A stretch of DNA of 64,000 bases from Tretioscincus oriximinensis (lineage: Eukaryota; Chordata; Lepidosauria; Squamata; Gymnophthalmidae), in NCBI GenBank assembly GCA_022410635.1, contig JAJVDF010000215.1, positions 736,727 through 800,726 on the forward strand, written 5' to 3'. Positions 13,001 to 25,051 of the stretch are shown here, piece after piece. The translations under genes were made by a program, and so were the position numbers. How positions within the stretch are numbered: position 1 is the stretch's first letter; every line of letters starts with the position of its first letter. The notes beneath the pieces were generated by a model that did not search any database, was not told the DNA's origin, and saw nothing but the letters and a program-made list of their open reading frames with translations.

Positions 13001-14894
13001 AGTAGTACATAATTTAATAAAAGTGTTAATTTAGGATGCATCCACATTACTGTCTTTTTGTAGAATAAAGGGATTACATGGTTGTTTCTGGCAGTCCAGA
13101 TGCTCAAACAACTTTGCCTTTCTTCACTGTCCTTTGCAGTGAAATGGCAAGAAAACTACACATCCCATGAGAATCTGGGAATCTACTAAGCTCCCAGGAA
13201 ACACTGTTTGTCTTTTGTCACTGCCTCCGCCTTCCCCCCTATTTGTACCAGGTGAGTGAATAAAATAACCTGTGTTTAATCATCTCTGCAGCTTGGACTC
13301 CAAGGAGGGCCTAAATAAAAAAAGTTGTGTTTACTATGCATTTCTTCTCTGTTTTCGGCAGAGAAACCTGCTTTGTTATGCTCTCACTTCCTCAAAGGTC
13401 TCGTGGAGCACGGCAGGAAGTCATGGAAGGGTTTCCACACAGCTTGGCTACTGTGAGGAAATGGGATCTCACTGCACAAACTCAGCAGCAAAGTACCGTA
13501 CTTATCAGGAAACCCTGGAATACTGGTGCTTCCTATCACAGTTACAGCTGTATTCCCACAATTACATGTGGATGAAACACCGATTTAATGTTATTGTAAT
13601 GAAAAACTTTCAATGTGTAGATGTCTACTTACTTACTTACTTCAGCTACTTTGGGTTTTATAATAATAAAAGCAATAAAAAATATTAATATCTTCTTATT
13701 ACTACTGGTGAGCTACATTTTGCTACCAGTAAAATATAGGAGCTTATTCTTGCAGTCCAGAAGTATGAAATAACACGTGCACAGCTGCCATTTTTAANCC
13801 AGCTTGCACACGCAAAATGGCCATGCAGAATTGCCAACCTTGTGTGTGCAAAATGGTCATTTTCAAGACGGTCTAGGCAGGGGAAGAGTTGATTTTCCAG
13901 TTACACTGGGATTATACAGAGATGTATGGAAATCCTAACAAAGCTCTTGAATAATTCCAGGTTTTAAACTCTGTCTATATATAGTAGGCTGTCCAGATGA
14001 GCCATTTTTTTTTGGGGGGGGGAATCCAGTTTTGGGGTGTCTACCCCCCATTTCATCATTTTTTGCTGAGGAAAAAATAAAATGGTCTCATGCAGAATAA
14101 TGATGTGAATATGCTTTTAATATTGCCTGTTATTTTTTACATCTACATCTTTAAAAGGATACCGTAGAGAAGTTCTAAAAGAGAGTGACCTAAATAAAAA
14201 AGAGAAACAGAAGCGCTCTTCCATGAAGAAAAATTGTAGTTGTGGGGGTCTTTAGTTTAGAATGGAAGTAAGGAAAAGAAGATGTGTCAGAGGTTATAAA
14301 TTATAAATAATGTGGGCAAAGTGGATAAGGAAAAGAGTTTTCTCATCTTTTCCCCAAAATACAAACGGTAAGTTGCACAGTGACAAAGAAATAAGTGTTT
14401 ACAAAATGTATAATTAACTGTGCAATTCACTTTGAGATGTGGTATTGGTCAGCAGCTTGGAAGACCTCAAGAAAAAAGGGACAAATTCATGGTAGGCAAG
14501 TCTATAAATGGATATTGACCATGATATTTTAGTATAAAAGGCTAAATGTAATTCAAGGAGAGCTGCTGGAAGACTGTAAGTAGAACCATTTATGAGCTCC
14601 CATTCTGCACATGAGCTTCCATATGCCACAGTGGATGCTCATGACCCAATACAATAAGGCACTTCTTATGTTCTTACTAGTGGAATAGTGGCATTGAGTT
14701 GAACACAACAGAGCACTAAGCTTCCTCTCCCCACCTCATCTATACCTGCCAAGGCAAAGCCAGTTGTGCCCCCTCCTTCCATCCTTCCACCCTTCCCACT
14801 AGGTAGAAACCTGTACTGGGAATATTACAGGTCTTCCCACATGGCATAGGTTTCTACTTGGCTTTGAGGTTGAGTGTGAAGATAAACTTAATGT

Positions 14895-15070
14895 CCAGCA
14901 AAGGAGCTAGCAGCACTTTGAGACTAACTTGAGAAAAATGGTTGGNATAAGCTTTTGTAGACATGTCTATGAAAACTTATGCCAACCACTTTTCTCAAGT
15001 TAGTCTCAAAGTGCTGCTAGCTCCTTTGCGGTACTTTCTGCTAGACTAACACAGCTATTTCTCTGAAACT
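14895..15070 (+). repeat. Fold-back repeat with 14-bp target duplication
   Basis: A hairpin of about 60-base arms: AGGAGCTAGCAGCACTTTGA and GACTAACTTGAGAAAAATGG are mirrored by CTCAAGTTAGTCTCAAAGTG and CTGCTAGCTCCTTTG. A unique 3' tail follows (CTAGACTAACACAGCTATTT CTCTGAAA). GATAAACTTAATGT occurs immediately before (14881-14894) and after (15071-15084). A 14-bp duplication is typical of LINE-driven insertion, not of cut-and-paste transposons. Confidence 0.7.
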
Positions 15071-15084
15071 GATAAACTTAATGT

Positions 15085-16999
15085 TACAGAAAAAGAATGC
15101 AAAGCTCAATCATAATGGGAGGGGAACAGGCCAAGATTAATGGTGAAAGAACTAATTGGTTGGAAGCAGAAAACAGGACAACTGTTTAGAAATAAGCCTT
15201 TGAGTAGTGATGCACCTTACAATGCCTTTTCTACCACCTATGCTCAGCTGAAGATGGTATGAGCTGGTGCCAGTCCGTGTCCATCAGCACTTAAGTACAA
15301 TATCAGCTAAAGGAATGAATGATGGGCAGTTTTCCAGCAAACAAAAGTTCATAGCCAGGGCAGCCAGGATTCCAGGGAGGAGAAAGAGAAAAAACTGTAT
15401 AATAAAGCTTCAACTGCTATGTGAAAGCTGCCTATTGCGCTGATACAAGCAGCCAGATGTCAGAGGAGGCCACACTAATGTATACATAAAAGTCTTGGTG
15501 ATTATCCCATTATCCCATTATCCCGTATTTGGTATCCTCAGCTCTGGCCAATTCCACCCCCGCCATTCCCAACCTGACGCCATCAGAAAGTACGTCACCC
15601 CATCTCCTCATCCTACCCCCACCCCAATTTCCACATCTTGGTCATTCTGTCACAACCGCGGCTCTGTCGCCCCACCACGTCACACGTAGAAATCCAGGCA
15701 GCCTTCCCACCCTTCTTTTTACATAGATGGGAAGCAGCTGCTTCCAACTGAGGCTTGGCTTTCAGCCCAGCCTGGTTTTCCCCTTTAGCCAAAGTTCTGG
15801 TCGTCCAGCCTCTCTATCCTGGGCACCAGTTCCAGGAACAATGGATTGTTCAGGGAAAGTTGACAGCTACCCCCATACAATGAATAGCACGGACTGTTTT
15901 ATTCAGTCCCTAAAGCAGCTATTCCTCATCCTCCCAAGGAGCAGAGAGTTCATGTGACATTCAGCAAGACTCCAAATAGACATTGCTTTCCCTCGCTCTA
16001 ACCTCACAACCCACCCAGATCCAAGACTAGGTCTCCTCCTGGTTTCAAATACTACCAGGCCTAGCCTACACAGAACATAAAAATAAAATTCAAGAGGGCT
16101 TCCAGTCCTACTACGCTATGCCTGACTGGGGGATTGTATTTATATAAAATCTGAATCCTAGTCTTTAATTTAAATCCCTCACATAGCTCTCAGTGAAGCT
16201 TACACTTAAGAAACAAGAGACCACAGCTCAAGGTCAGAATATAGGCTGTGCCAGTAAAAAAAATATGAGGTTCAATCTTTAGCTTTTCGCTAGCTGAGAA
16301 GAGAATTCTGCCCTGAGAACTATTACCAGTCACAGAGGGCCATACGGAAGGCAAGATGAATCAAGGGTTTCACACAAGTGTTGGTTCCATCATCATGAGA
16401 GGAAAAAATTAGCCTGGAAGAAGGCATTTCCATGGAGGGCCCTTCTCTTTAAGCATCTCTCTCATCTCTCAGGAGCCATGACCTCAAAATGGAACAGAAG
16501 CCTGTTCTTGTCTCATTTAATCATGACAGAAACCTTATAATCCTCATTGCAAGCCTCATGGGAGTGATTTCCATTTTGATATATGCAAAACTGCAGATTT
16601 AACAAATTATTATTGCTATTGAAGATACAGTATCGGAAGAAATAGACACATCTACGGAAGGCTCATACTGCCTGCTTTTTTCTTGCTAGGCTCAAAATGC
16701 ACTAGGCTTTATTCTGTTCCAATAAAGGGTCTAAAGGAGCTTGGTGTCCACATGCCATTACAGGCTAGAATAGGCCATGCTAGGGTCTGTGCTAGCCTAG
16801 AATCACACGCAGATGACAGNCCCCTTAGACTCCTTTCTGAAAAAGAATTGCCAGTGCATTTTGAGCCTTTGGTCCTGTTTGCACAGGCTCAGTAATGCAA
16901 TTAAGAATCTGTTACAACATAACTACAACCATTAAATATGTTGTTACAGATGTTTTTAAGGCATTACTTTGGCCTGTGGAAACAGTGCCATAGTCTCTA
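15085..16999. other. Intronic stretch, no gene
   Basis: Mostly unique-looking sequence. Three short ATTATCCC units occur at about 15500, and a partial fold-back arm (CATCTACGGAAGGCTCATAC) near 16650. Nothing codes convincingly. Confidence 0.65.
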
Positions 17000-17462
17000 A
17001 GGCTGCATCCAGACAAGAGTCAATGATCCAATTTAAAATCGGATTTTTATTGCATTTGCCTCACTAGCCTGCTAGATAAAACGGCAGAATTAGGGTTTTG
17101 AAGTCGATTGTCGTATTGGTAAACTGGCAAAGCAATGGTGTGTGGACACTTTTTAATGAAAAATGTGATAAAGTTGATGTTTACATTCCCACAAACATTC
17201 ACTCGCTTCATAAAAGAGGTGTTGACAACAGACCAACCAATGACGTTTGGGAGGAGGGACTAAAGCACTTCCTCTTGGTAACCAGCAAACAAAATGGCTG
17301 CCAGGAGAGAGTGTCACATGATTGGAAATCTCGTTTGCCAGGAATGACAAAATCTGGAATAAACTGTAACAGTATGAACACAGCATTTTAAATCTGGAAA
17401 AATGATTGTCCGGATAATTGGAAATATCCAACATAAAAAAGTGCTGTGTGGATACTGCCTAA
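17000..17462. mobile_element. DNA-transposon relic with AAGGCTGCATCCAGAC ends
   Basis: The left end AAGGCTGCATCCAGACA and the inverted right end TTAGGCAGTATCCACACAGC are similar. The interior has paired blocks such as AATCTGGAAAAATGATTGTC against CAATGATCCAATTTAAAATC. No coding potential was recognised. The superfamily is uncertain. Confidence 0.5.
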
Positions 17463-17942
17463 GATGCTATGATACTCACCTTGCTAGAAATTGTGATCTA
17501 GACTAACAAGGCTACTTCAAAACACTAAAATTCTCATCATAGCAAAGCTGCTAGTCAGTGTTTGGGAAGTGGCTCTTGTTTTGTCTGTCCCAGCCTCATA
17601 GTTGTGCCTATTCCAAAGTTGACAGCTCGGGATGGTCACTGTTGTATTTACTTTTAAATCAAGTTTCAGGTCCCTGTTAGTCACAGACAAATGTTAGAAA
17701 TGTTCAGCCAGTGGTTTTGTGGTTTAATCTTATGAGCCACTTGTCAGACTCACCAATTTGAAGGATGGATCTGAAGAACAACACGCAACTGAGGGTACAA
17801 GTCACACTGCGGCTTTTTCCAGCACTATTTCTCAAACTTGTAGAATAAAGCACATAACGTTGCTGTTGTTGGCAATCTGTGTTTTCTTCCCGCTGAATTT
17901 GTAGCAAAATGGAAAGGAAACCTCATACATTTCATTACAAAT

Positions 17943-18255
17943 CAGTGTTGGGAGCAGCATGAGAATCCCGTGCAGATGCTGAGATCNTGTACCGCAATAC
18001 GAGATCCGAGATGAGAAAGCAAATGGCTGCCCGCTCTTTAACCTGGGGGCAGCCATTTTACCAGAAGTATCATCATTTTGATGTGACTTCTGGTATTTAT
18101 TTTCAAGCAATGGTGCCCAGAGTAATGTCACCTCCTGTCATACACAGGAAGTGACATCATTAAAAAAGCACTTTGCACACGCAAGATGTCCCAGGGCTGC
18201 ACCAGACTGTTGGGCTCCCTGCCCGATATCTGGCTTCCGGGATCTCACAACACTG
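17943..18255. mobile_element. MITE family B copy with 7/8 TSD
   Basis: It runs from CAGTGTTGGGAGCAGCAT to GATCTCACAACACTG. The flanks TTACAAAT and CTACAAAT agree at 7 of 8 bases, as expected of an aged hAT target duplication. The interior has GGCAGCCATTTTA, GATGTGACTTCTGG and GGAAGTGACATCA (18147-18159). Confidence 0.65.
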
Positions 18256-18629
18256 CTACAAATTTCAGAAGGCTTTGAGAGTGACAAGCTCCCAGGAAAC
18301 ACTGTTTCTGTCCTGTCATTGCTGCTGCCTTCCTTCCTCCATTTTCCTCAAACAGGAGAAAAAAGCACAGTTGTTTAAAAAAATCCTCCATTTAATGATG
18401 GGGCACCACTTTGAGTGCCCATATCCCAGTCTATAGTGTATCTGTTTCAGGTGGAGCATTTCAGGTTAGAGGCGAACAAAGTAGTTGACACCCCTCTATG
18501 CATACCTGTGCACAAAAACTAAAGAGACTGACAAGGACAATTTTCAGATATACTTTTGTTTCCAGCCAACTTCCTGTTGTAGAAAAAATGTTTCCTGTAG
18601 GAAGGACTGGACNAAAAAGGCTTCCTCTA

Positions 18630-18917
18630 CAGTGTTGGGAGCGTCTAGAAGCCTGATATTGAGCAGGGAGCATGAAAATATGGCCCAGCCCTGGGTTATC
18701 TCTTGCATGACAGGAAGTGATGTCACTCTGGGCACCTTGCCCGGAAATAAACTCAGAATGTGACACCAGTGATGTCACTTCTGATAAAATGGCTGCCCCC
18801 ATGTAAGGGGAGGCAGCCATTTGGTTTCTCGTGTACCCCTGCATGAGATCTAAGATCTTGTATAAGGATGCACAATCTTGCAGACTGCACGGGATACTCA
18901 TGCTGCTCCCAACAAGG
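18630..18917. mobile_element. MITE family B copy, inverted relative to 17943-18255
   Basis: It starts CAGTGTTGGGAGCGTCTAG and finishes GGGATACTCATGCTGCTCCC, which is the complement of the start of the copy at 17943. It holds GGAAGTGATGTCACTCTGGG (18713 on), TGATGTCACTTCTGA and GGGGAGGCAGCCATTTGG. A long minus-strand open frame across it is a by-product and not a gene. Confidence 0.6.
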
Positions 18918-18924
18918 ACTAGCT

Positions 18925-19015
18925 GCAGTGCAAGCTGGGAGCTGTAGTACATAGGGCAAGGCCACCATGCAGGCTGNACGCTGCTCAGACTACACTTCCC
19001 AACAGGCCCCATCGA
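18925..19015. repeat. Dispersed repeat, second copy of the 46600 repeat
   Basis: GCAAGCTGGGAGCTGTAGTA, CATGCAGGCTGNACGCTGCT and ACACTTCCCAACAGGCCCC align in inverse with 46600-46745. Confidence 0.45.
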
Positions 19016-19974
19016 GAGCACAGCAACATTTTTTCATATAAACATTTGTCATCATGAAAAAACAACGTAGAAAAGCAGGCAGAAACACAACTTAAAACTG
19101 TATGTAGACAAACAGGAAGCTGGCTGTTCGTCATTGTTTACATCTGACACTAAAGTAAAAAGTTGGTTGCCCATGGTTGGATTCTTTCTTCACATGCAGG
19201 TGATATATACATAGTTGCTAGCAACGCGTTCTCATTGCCACAAGTTAAATTGCACCCCAGAATCCAAAAATTTCTAATCCTTCCTATGGCCTGGCTTTCC
19301 CACATGTGAAAATCACAATTACTTTCAATGCCTTTTTTCCATATTACATCATCAGTATATGAGCCGCTGAAAAGCAGTAACATTCCCAAAACAAAGCACC
19401 TGAGTAGGAGATCACATATATGTCAAACGCCAAAAATGTAGCCTTCCTTTACTCTGTGCACTACCACTCCCAGAGAATTTCAACTGCCATTCACTATTAA
19501 TGTGTGCATTTCATTATAGCAGCCATCCTCTGAGTCATAATATGTTCTGTGATCTGCAATGTGACCAGTGGTTACATTAGAACCAGAGGCCAGGACAACC
19601 ACCNATTTTACAACTTTTCAGAAAGTTGCAAAAATATTTACAAAGGTGNACTTTGAGGTTAAAGCAAAGTTTATGCCTTTATCCTCAAGCTCCTTCTTCC
19701 CACTCATAAATAAAACCCCGTATCGGAAGTGACACTTTTAAGAAAACAGATGCAGGCCGAGATGCTAACATGCAGCCAGCTTCAGGGCGGAGTAGCTTTG
19801 AACACCCACACAATGTATCACAGCATTGGATCACCAAGTGCCAAGGTGCAACTGTGTGAAACTACTAAACGTGATTAGTCATAGTAGCTGTTACTATAGT
19901 AATGCTAAAATAATAGTTAAAAACAACAGTAGCAGTATAGCAATCCTTGACTATACTTTTATTGCCTTTTATAG

Positions 19975-20271
19975 CAGTGCTGGGAGTTATTGGGCCAGGA
20001 AATCCCATGGCGGGAACCCGAAAATCTCTAGCACTGAGTGTTTTCCTTGCGCACAAAGCATACGAGGGGATTCTGTGACATCATTTCCAGGGCGGGACTG
20101 GAAGTGACATCACTCTAGCCACCATTCCTGGAAGAAGAGGCCAAATGCCCTTTCCAGAAGCAGGGGGCGGAGGTAACACCACAAAGCCACTTGCTGCATG
20201 AGGATGTGTACATCGCACAAGTCAAAGAATCTGGCAAAATGTACAAGATTTTCATACAAATCCCAGCACTA
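19975..20271. mobile_element. MITE family B copy
   Basis: It begins CAGTGCTGGGAGTTAT and ends AAATCCCAGCACTA. It contains TGTGACATCATTTCC and GGAAGTGACATCACTCTAG (from 20100), plus the CCATTCCTGGAAG block shared with the copy at 5792. Confidence 0.6.
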
Positions 20272-20336
20272 TATTACTATTATACACTGTACTACTGCTT
20301 TATGTATTTTGACTAGTACTTTTTTTTTTACTCCCG

Positions 20337-20585
20337 AAAGAAGAATATTGTTTTTATACCCTACCCTTNTCACCCAAAGGGACTCAAAGTGGCTTACAAA
20401 GTTATTTTTTGCTCAAAGGCTTACATGTATTCTATCTTCCCACCACATATGTGGTGGCATCTATTAACCTATTTGCAAATCACTTGCTTTCGGACAGCTA
20501 GNTTGGCTGAANCTAAGGCCAATAGAGGGAGGTCACTCTTCTCCACAGATACAAGGGTTTCAAACTTCAGCCTCTCTATTGAAAA
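20337..20585 (-). mobile_element. tRNA-derived SINE, family 1
   Basis: The inverse of the family: CACCCAAAGGGACTCAAAGT, CTTCCCACCACAT, GACAGCTAGNTTGGCTG, AAGGGTTTCAAAC. The tRNA-like head is truncated. Confidence 0.65.
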
Positions 20586-21239
20586 TCACCACCCCAGTAT
20601 CAACCCAGTGCTGGCCAGCTATTGACTTTCAATAAGCAGATCCTAGGCCATTTTTACCAGAAAGGGTACTTTTGTCATGCCAGGGAGAAAGAAAGGGAGA
20701 ATTATATTTTAATGTACGGTATGTTTTATCTGATCCTTGTTACCCCTTTGCTATTGTGACAAGTTCTGGGGCCATCAGATGAATGGGGGGATATCAATAA
20801 TCAAATAATAGCTACAACTATACTTTATTACTTACAGAAGGCCTTTGAGGGTAACCACTGTGGTAGGAGTGTCATCCTCTCGTAATCCCTCAGGGAGCCT
20901 GAGGAATAACGGGAGGATGAGGGACAGGCATGGGATATTTGTGGATGTCCCCATCCCATGATTCCCACGGACCTCCCTCCTCCTCCTATCTGCTGCCTGA
21001 CTTCCAAGTTTCCTCCCATTTTCACACCTGTTTTACCTTCTACCNCAGTGTGCTTAGCATGTTTTAAAGTGGTGATGACAGCTATGGAGTTGTGACATCT
21101 CTCTCCCAGACTGAATCCAACTTCTGATGAAGTTATCAAATGTACCGGAGTCCAGCCATAATTCTTCCGATTAAGATTTTTTTTGGTAGCTTTCTTAACA
21201 ATTCCATCCCCTTATGAAGTCCTTGGAATACCAGTGCGT

Positions 21240-21745
21240 TTTCAAGGAGACGTTTGAGGGGTGATCTGATTGAAGTGTACAAAATAATGCATGGGATCGA
21301 CAGGGTGAATAGAGAAAAAATGTTTCCTCTATCACACAACACAAGGACCAGAGGGCACTCCTTAAAACTGTTGGGTAGAAAAGTGAGAACAGACAAAGGN
21401 AAGTATTTTTTCACCCAGAGGGTCATCGGCCTGTGGAATTTACTTCCTGAAGAGGTGGTGGTAGCTAACAGCTTGGATAGTTTCAAGACAGGACTAGACA
21501 GGTTTATGGACACCAAAGGTATAAATGGATACTAGGATGGATGTCTGGATGTTGCCTCCAGGATGGAGAAACAGGCAGGACTCTTGAAATACCATTTGCA
21601 GGGAGTCGTGAACAGGTGCATATTTTGCTTTCCTCTGTTCAGACTGCCCAGGTGCATCTGGTGGGCCTCTGTGTGACACAGAATGCTGGACTTGATGGGC
21701 TGTGGCCTGATCCAGTATGGCTCTTCTTATGTTCTTATGTAAGTA
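21240..21745 (+). mobile_element. CR1/L3-type LINE 3' end
   Basis: A recognisable remnant of the ORF2 end (RGDLIEVYKIMHGIDRVN, FFTQRVIGLWNLLPEEVVVA) leads into a 3' UTR. That has AGGATGGATGTCTGGATGTT, GACTGCCCAGGTGCATCTGG and the terminal TTCTTATGTTCTTATG. Related 3' ends are at 44860, 55790 and 63375, and in minus orientation at 25920, 35078 and 42920. Confidence 0.75.
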
Positions 21746-22603
21746 GAATTGTACTATTAGGAAGAATATTTTAAATGCCATGAATGATTTTTCTCTATCA
21801 AAGAATTCCGCATATATGATGCTTCTTAAAAATATAAATGTTGTCATGTTGGAGTCCCAGGTTCTTTTTCTGCCAGTGTACAGCTTTCACTTTCGCACAT
21901 CACAGCAATCGTAGGTTCCTATCCCTCATGATCAACCATAACTTTGGAAAAGTTTTTCTTTCATCTCCTTCATATGCATTTTTCCTTTGTTTCTCAATAA
22001 AGAATTTCACAATTGTGTTTCTTGAGGGAGGGGAATTCCTGACCACGTTTCCAAGGCCAAGAACGACAGGAACTAAGGGTGCGCACATATCTTTCCTTAC
22101 CTGGTTCTTGATAGGATGTTCCAATATCTTCGTTGTTCAGCCATACTTGTTATAAGCATTCTCACTAGGTTTTGCAATTTTTACACCACAGCCTTTCATT
22201 TCCCAGTTTCAATTACAAACTCAAATTGCATATATCTGCTTAACATTCTTATTTTTTTAATGTTTCAAAACAATCTTTCCCCCCACCCATCTCCCCATGA
22301 CAGAGATTAACCATCTTCTAACGAAAATATCTATCAACACTTCGATAATCATATACAGCTCTTCCTTTTGGGCTAACTCTTTATCTCTAGCCAGGAGTAT
22401 CTTCCATCTGTTTTTTTTAATAACAGTAATAAAAGTATGAGAATCAGCAATTACTAATATTTTCCAACATGTTAGCGAAATGCCTTCTAAGCTTTTATGT
22501 GCCAGTGTTATGATTCTGGTAACTCATCTCTCTGCTCTATCCTAGTAGCTCTGTCACTAGGCAACAGCTGCCCCAGTTTTTTTGGTTGTGAAGGTGAAGG
22601 AAA

Positions 22604-22905
22604 AGAACTTCATTTTTATAATCTGCTTGTCTCACCCNAAGGGACTCAAAGTGGCTTACAAAGTTTTTTTCTGCTCAAAGGNTTACATTCTATCTTCCCC
22701 ACCAGGCTGTAGTGGTTCCCATTTATCTAGTCACTGTCAGTTGCAATTTCTTGCAATTCTTGCTTTCGAATAGCTGGGTTGGCTAGAGCTACAGGCTAGC
22801 AGAAGGTGCTCACCCCCCAACACACACATCCAACACAGGGCCTCAAAACCCCATCACTCATGTGAGAAATCGTCTCCTTAGCAACTGCGACATTTGTGCC
22901 TGCTA
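22604..22905 (-). mobile_element. tRNA-derived SINE, family 1
   Basis: Inverse copy: CACCCNAAGGGACTCAAAGT, CCCACCAGGCTGTAGTGGTT, GGGTTGGCTAGAGCTACAGG, CGTCTCCTTAGCAACTG at the head end. Confidence 0.7.
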
Positions 22906-22948
22906 TTTAGCTATTAGCATCATCAGGACACCCAAAGCAGGGATGTGA

Positions 22949-23305
22949 CTTAGGCCCCATCCCCATGATCAGTCTTATTCTGGAATTTACTTTGAACAGG
23001 AATAACCCATTTGTAATTGCCTCCTCCTGTTTTTCCATTGCGTTGCCTTGCATTCTTGTTACATTACATGTCCCATATGTCACTGCTATGCTTTTCTCAT
23101 TACAATTCCCAGCATTCTCTGTGAGCTAAGAGCCAATGAACATATTTTACATCTAGCCTCGAAGTCTAACATGTTCCTATTATAGAATGCCCTATGACAG
23201 CTTTTTAGCAGATTTACGTAATAATCCAAAATGAAATCAGAAAAAGAGCTGGAAGAAAAACTGGGACCACAGGCGTTTTTAGCAAGTGGATCACCCTATG
23301 ATTTC
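22949..23305 (-). mobile_element. Non-autonomous DNA transposon, family A, copy 2
   Basis: It shares the core ATTACAATTCCCAGCATTCTC and GAGCTAAGAGCCAATGAACA with the copies at 30030 and 32204, and ends near GGACCACAGGCGTTTTTAGC. The right boundary is vague. The left edge starts TTAGGCCCCATCCCCATGAT. Confidence 0.55.
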
Positions 23306-24598
23306 CAGATAAAGGATTTTCAGCCACTTCCTTTTGAAAAGTGAGTAATTGCTTGGAGAAGCTTAGACAATGCCCTCTGGGCATAAGTTATTACACAATC
23401 CACTTTTCACTGCAGATACCAGATTTTTTTTTNAAAAAGCCAGATAATAAACTTAGAGAAGTAATTGCCACAAGAACACTAGCTTAGATAACTGTTTAGC
23501 AGTACCTTCCATTTACAAAATGTGATTCCCTGTCAACAGATACTTAACAAAGTGCATTTTCTATATTTTATATTCATATGACTAATATAAAATATGCATT
23601 TTAAAAAATATTTTCCTATGACTCATTTTTGCACACTTTTTTAAACAAAACATTCCTGCAGACACAAGGCTTCACCTGAGAAGCAAATGTCCCATTGGGT
23701 TCTTCATGCTGAGACACAAATGAGTTTGGAAGCTTTTGATCAATTCAGTTAAAACACAAAAGCATGACAGTTCCAAAGTATCACCTCCTCATGTAACAAA
23801 TGGATACAAAGGATACAACGTAGATAATGAAATAGTTAAATTGAATATTTATGCGGATGATGCTTGATAATTACTGAAGATCCGATGAGCTCCTTCCCAT
23901 ATTTAATGGATGAAATTTTGAAATTCGGGGATATTTCAGGATTAAAAATTAATACTGATAAATCAGAGTTGATGTTGGTTAATATCTCTCGACCAGTTAA
24001 AACTAATATTTTAAATTTGCTAGGTTTATCAAATGGAGTCAAAAGATTTACTTACTTTGGGGTAAAATTAAATAAAAATCCAGTTAAAATGACCGAGATA
24101 AAGTATAACGCAGTTTGGAGGAAATGCAAATCCACAGTAGTGACTTGGCCATCCCACAGATGGGACATTTTGACTAAACTACATGCTCTGGAAATGATGA
24201 TATTTTCAAGACTGATGTTTCTATTCCAAAAAGTGCCAACTGAGTTACCCAGTCACACTCTAGTNGGAGCTATATGTTAAAAAAATGGATTTTCAATGGC
24301 CATCCAAGAAGGTTAAGCAAACAATGTGCTTTTTGCTCCAATTCAGGAGGCAGGCTGGGGCTTTCCTTGTTTTGCTTCCTATTATCACTCGATTTCCATA
24401 CTATGGATGATTGATTTGGAATTCAGTGATAACCAGAAAACTGTTCGTATTGAAAGGATATTGAATAAATTTAACCATTAACCATTAATTTCTCAAACTT
24501 TCAGGAAGAGCCAAATGGAAATATGGCTCCTACTTCCTAAGCTTCTTGGTGCATTTGGCGATCCTGGCGTGAAAAGATTTTCCCATCGTTATTGCACA

Positions 24599-24698
24599 TA
24601 GCATCTAATAAGATTATCAATCCTTTAGGATATAGTAATCTTGCCTAGTAGCATCTAATAAGATTATCAATCCTTTAGGATATAGTAATCTTGCCGAG
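24599..24698 (+). repeat. 50-bp tandem duplication inside the L1
   Basis: TAGCATCTAATAAGATTATC begins at 24599 and again at 24649, and the two 50-base units differ only at one base near their ends (CTAG against CGAG). The duplication is a late local event, because L1 ORF2 should have one copy. Confidence 0.9.
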
Positions 24699-24983
24699 TA
24701 TCTTTACAGATTTACATCAAAGAATTAAGAGACTTCTATTATGATCTCAGACGTTCCCTAGATCTTCTATGGATAAGGGTGCTGAATCCATTGGTGAATA
24801 ATTGGATGGGAGAGGTAGCGGTTCATAGTTATATCAATAATACTCCGGTTAGAGCTAGTATGGAAATTCGGAAAACAAAATTTGAAACAATCATAAACGA
24901 TAGAATAAAATGGAAACCACACCTCATTGGGGCCATTTACAATCTTATNGAAAATAAAATATAATAATTATTCGGTTCTATTT

Positions 24984-25051
24984 AATAAATGGAACACTGA
25001 TACAATGTTGAGTGAGGAATAAATGGAATACTGATACAATGTTGAGTGAGG
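24984..25051 (+). repeat. 34-bp tandem duplication inside the L1
   Basis: AATAAATGGAACACTGATAC starts at 24984, and a copy differing at one base starts at 25018. It shifts the local reading frame of the L1 remnant. Confidence 0.9.

Larger units (their letters stand above)
8031..14880. other. Intronic stretch with two SINE fragments
   Basis: It contains the SINE pieces at 9155 and 9910. A TIR-like end lies near 10420 (TGTGTGGAGGCAGCC), the inverse of the AAGGCTGCATCC-type ends. There are isolated hAT-like (13988) and AAGGATGCATCC-like (13035) ends, and ACTT repeats near 13630. No exon recognised. Confidence 0.65.

Noticed and set aside
13272..13688. 138-codon plus-strand open frame as a gene
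   Set aside because: No homology recognised, no flanking exon structure, and it ends in a simple repeat and A/T-rich sequence.
18461..19021. Longest minus-strand open frame (186 codons)
   Set aside because: It spans a MITE and a dispersed repeat, contains N codons, lacks splice or domain support and has no recognisable motif.
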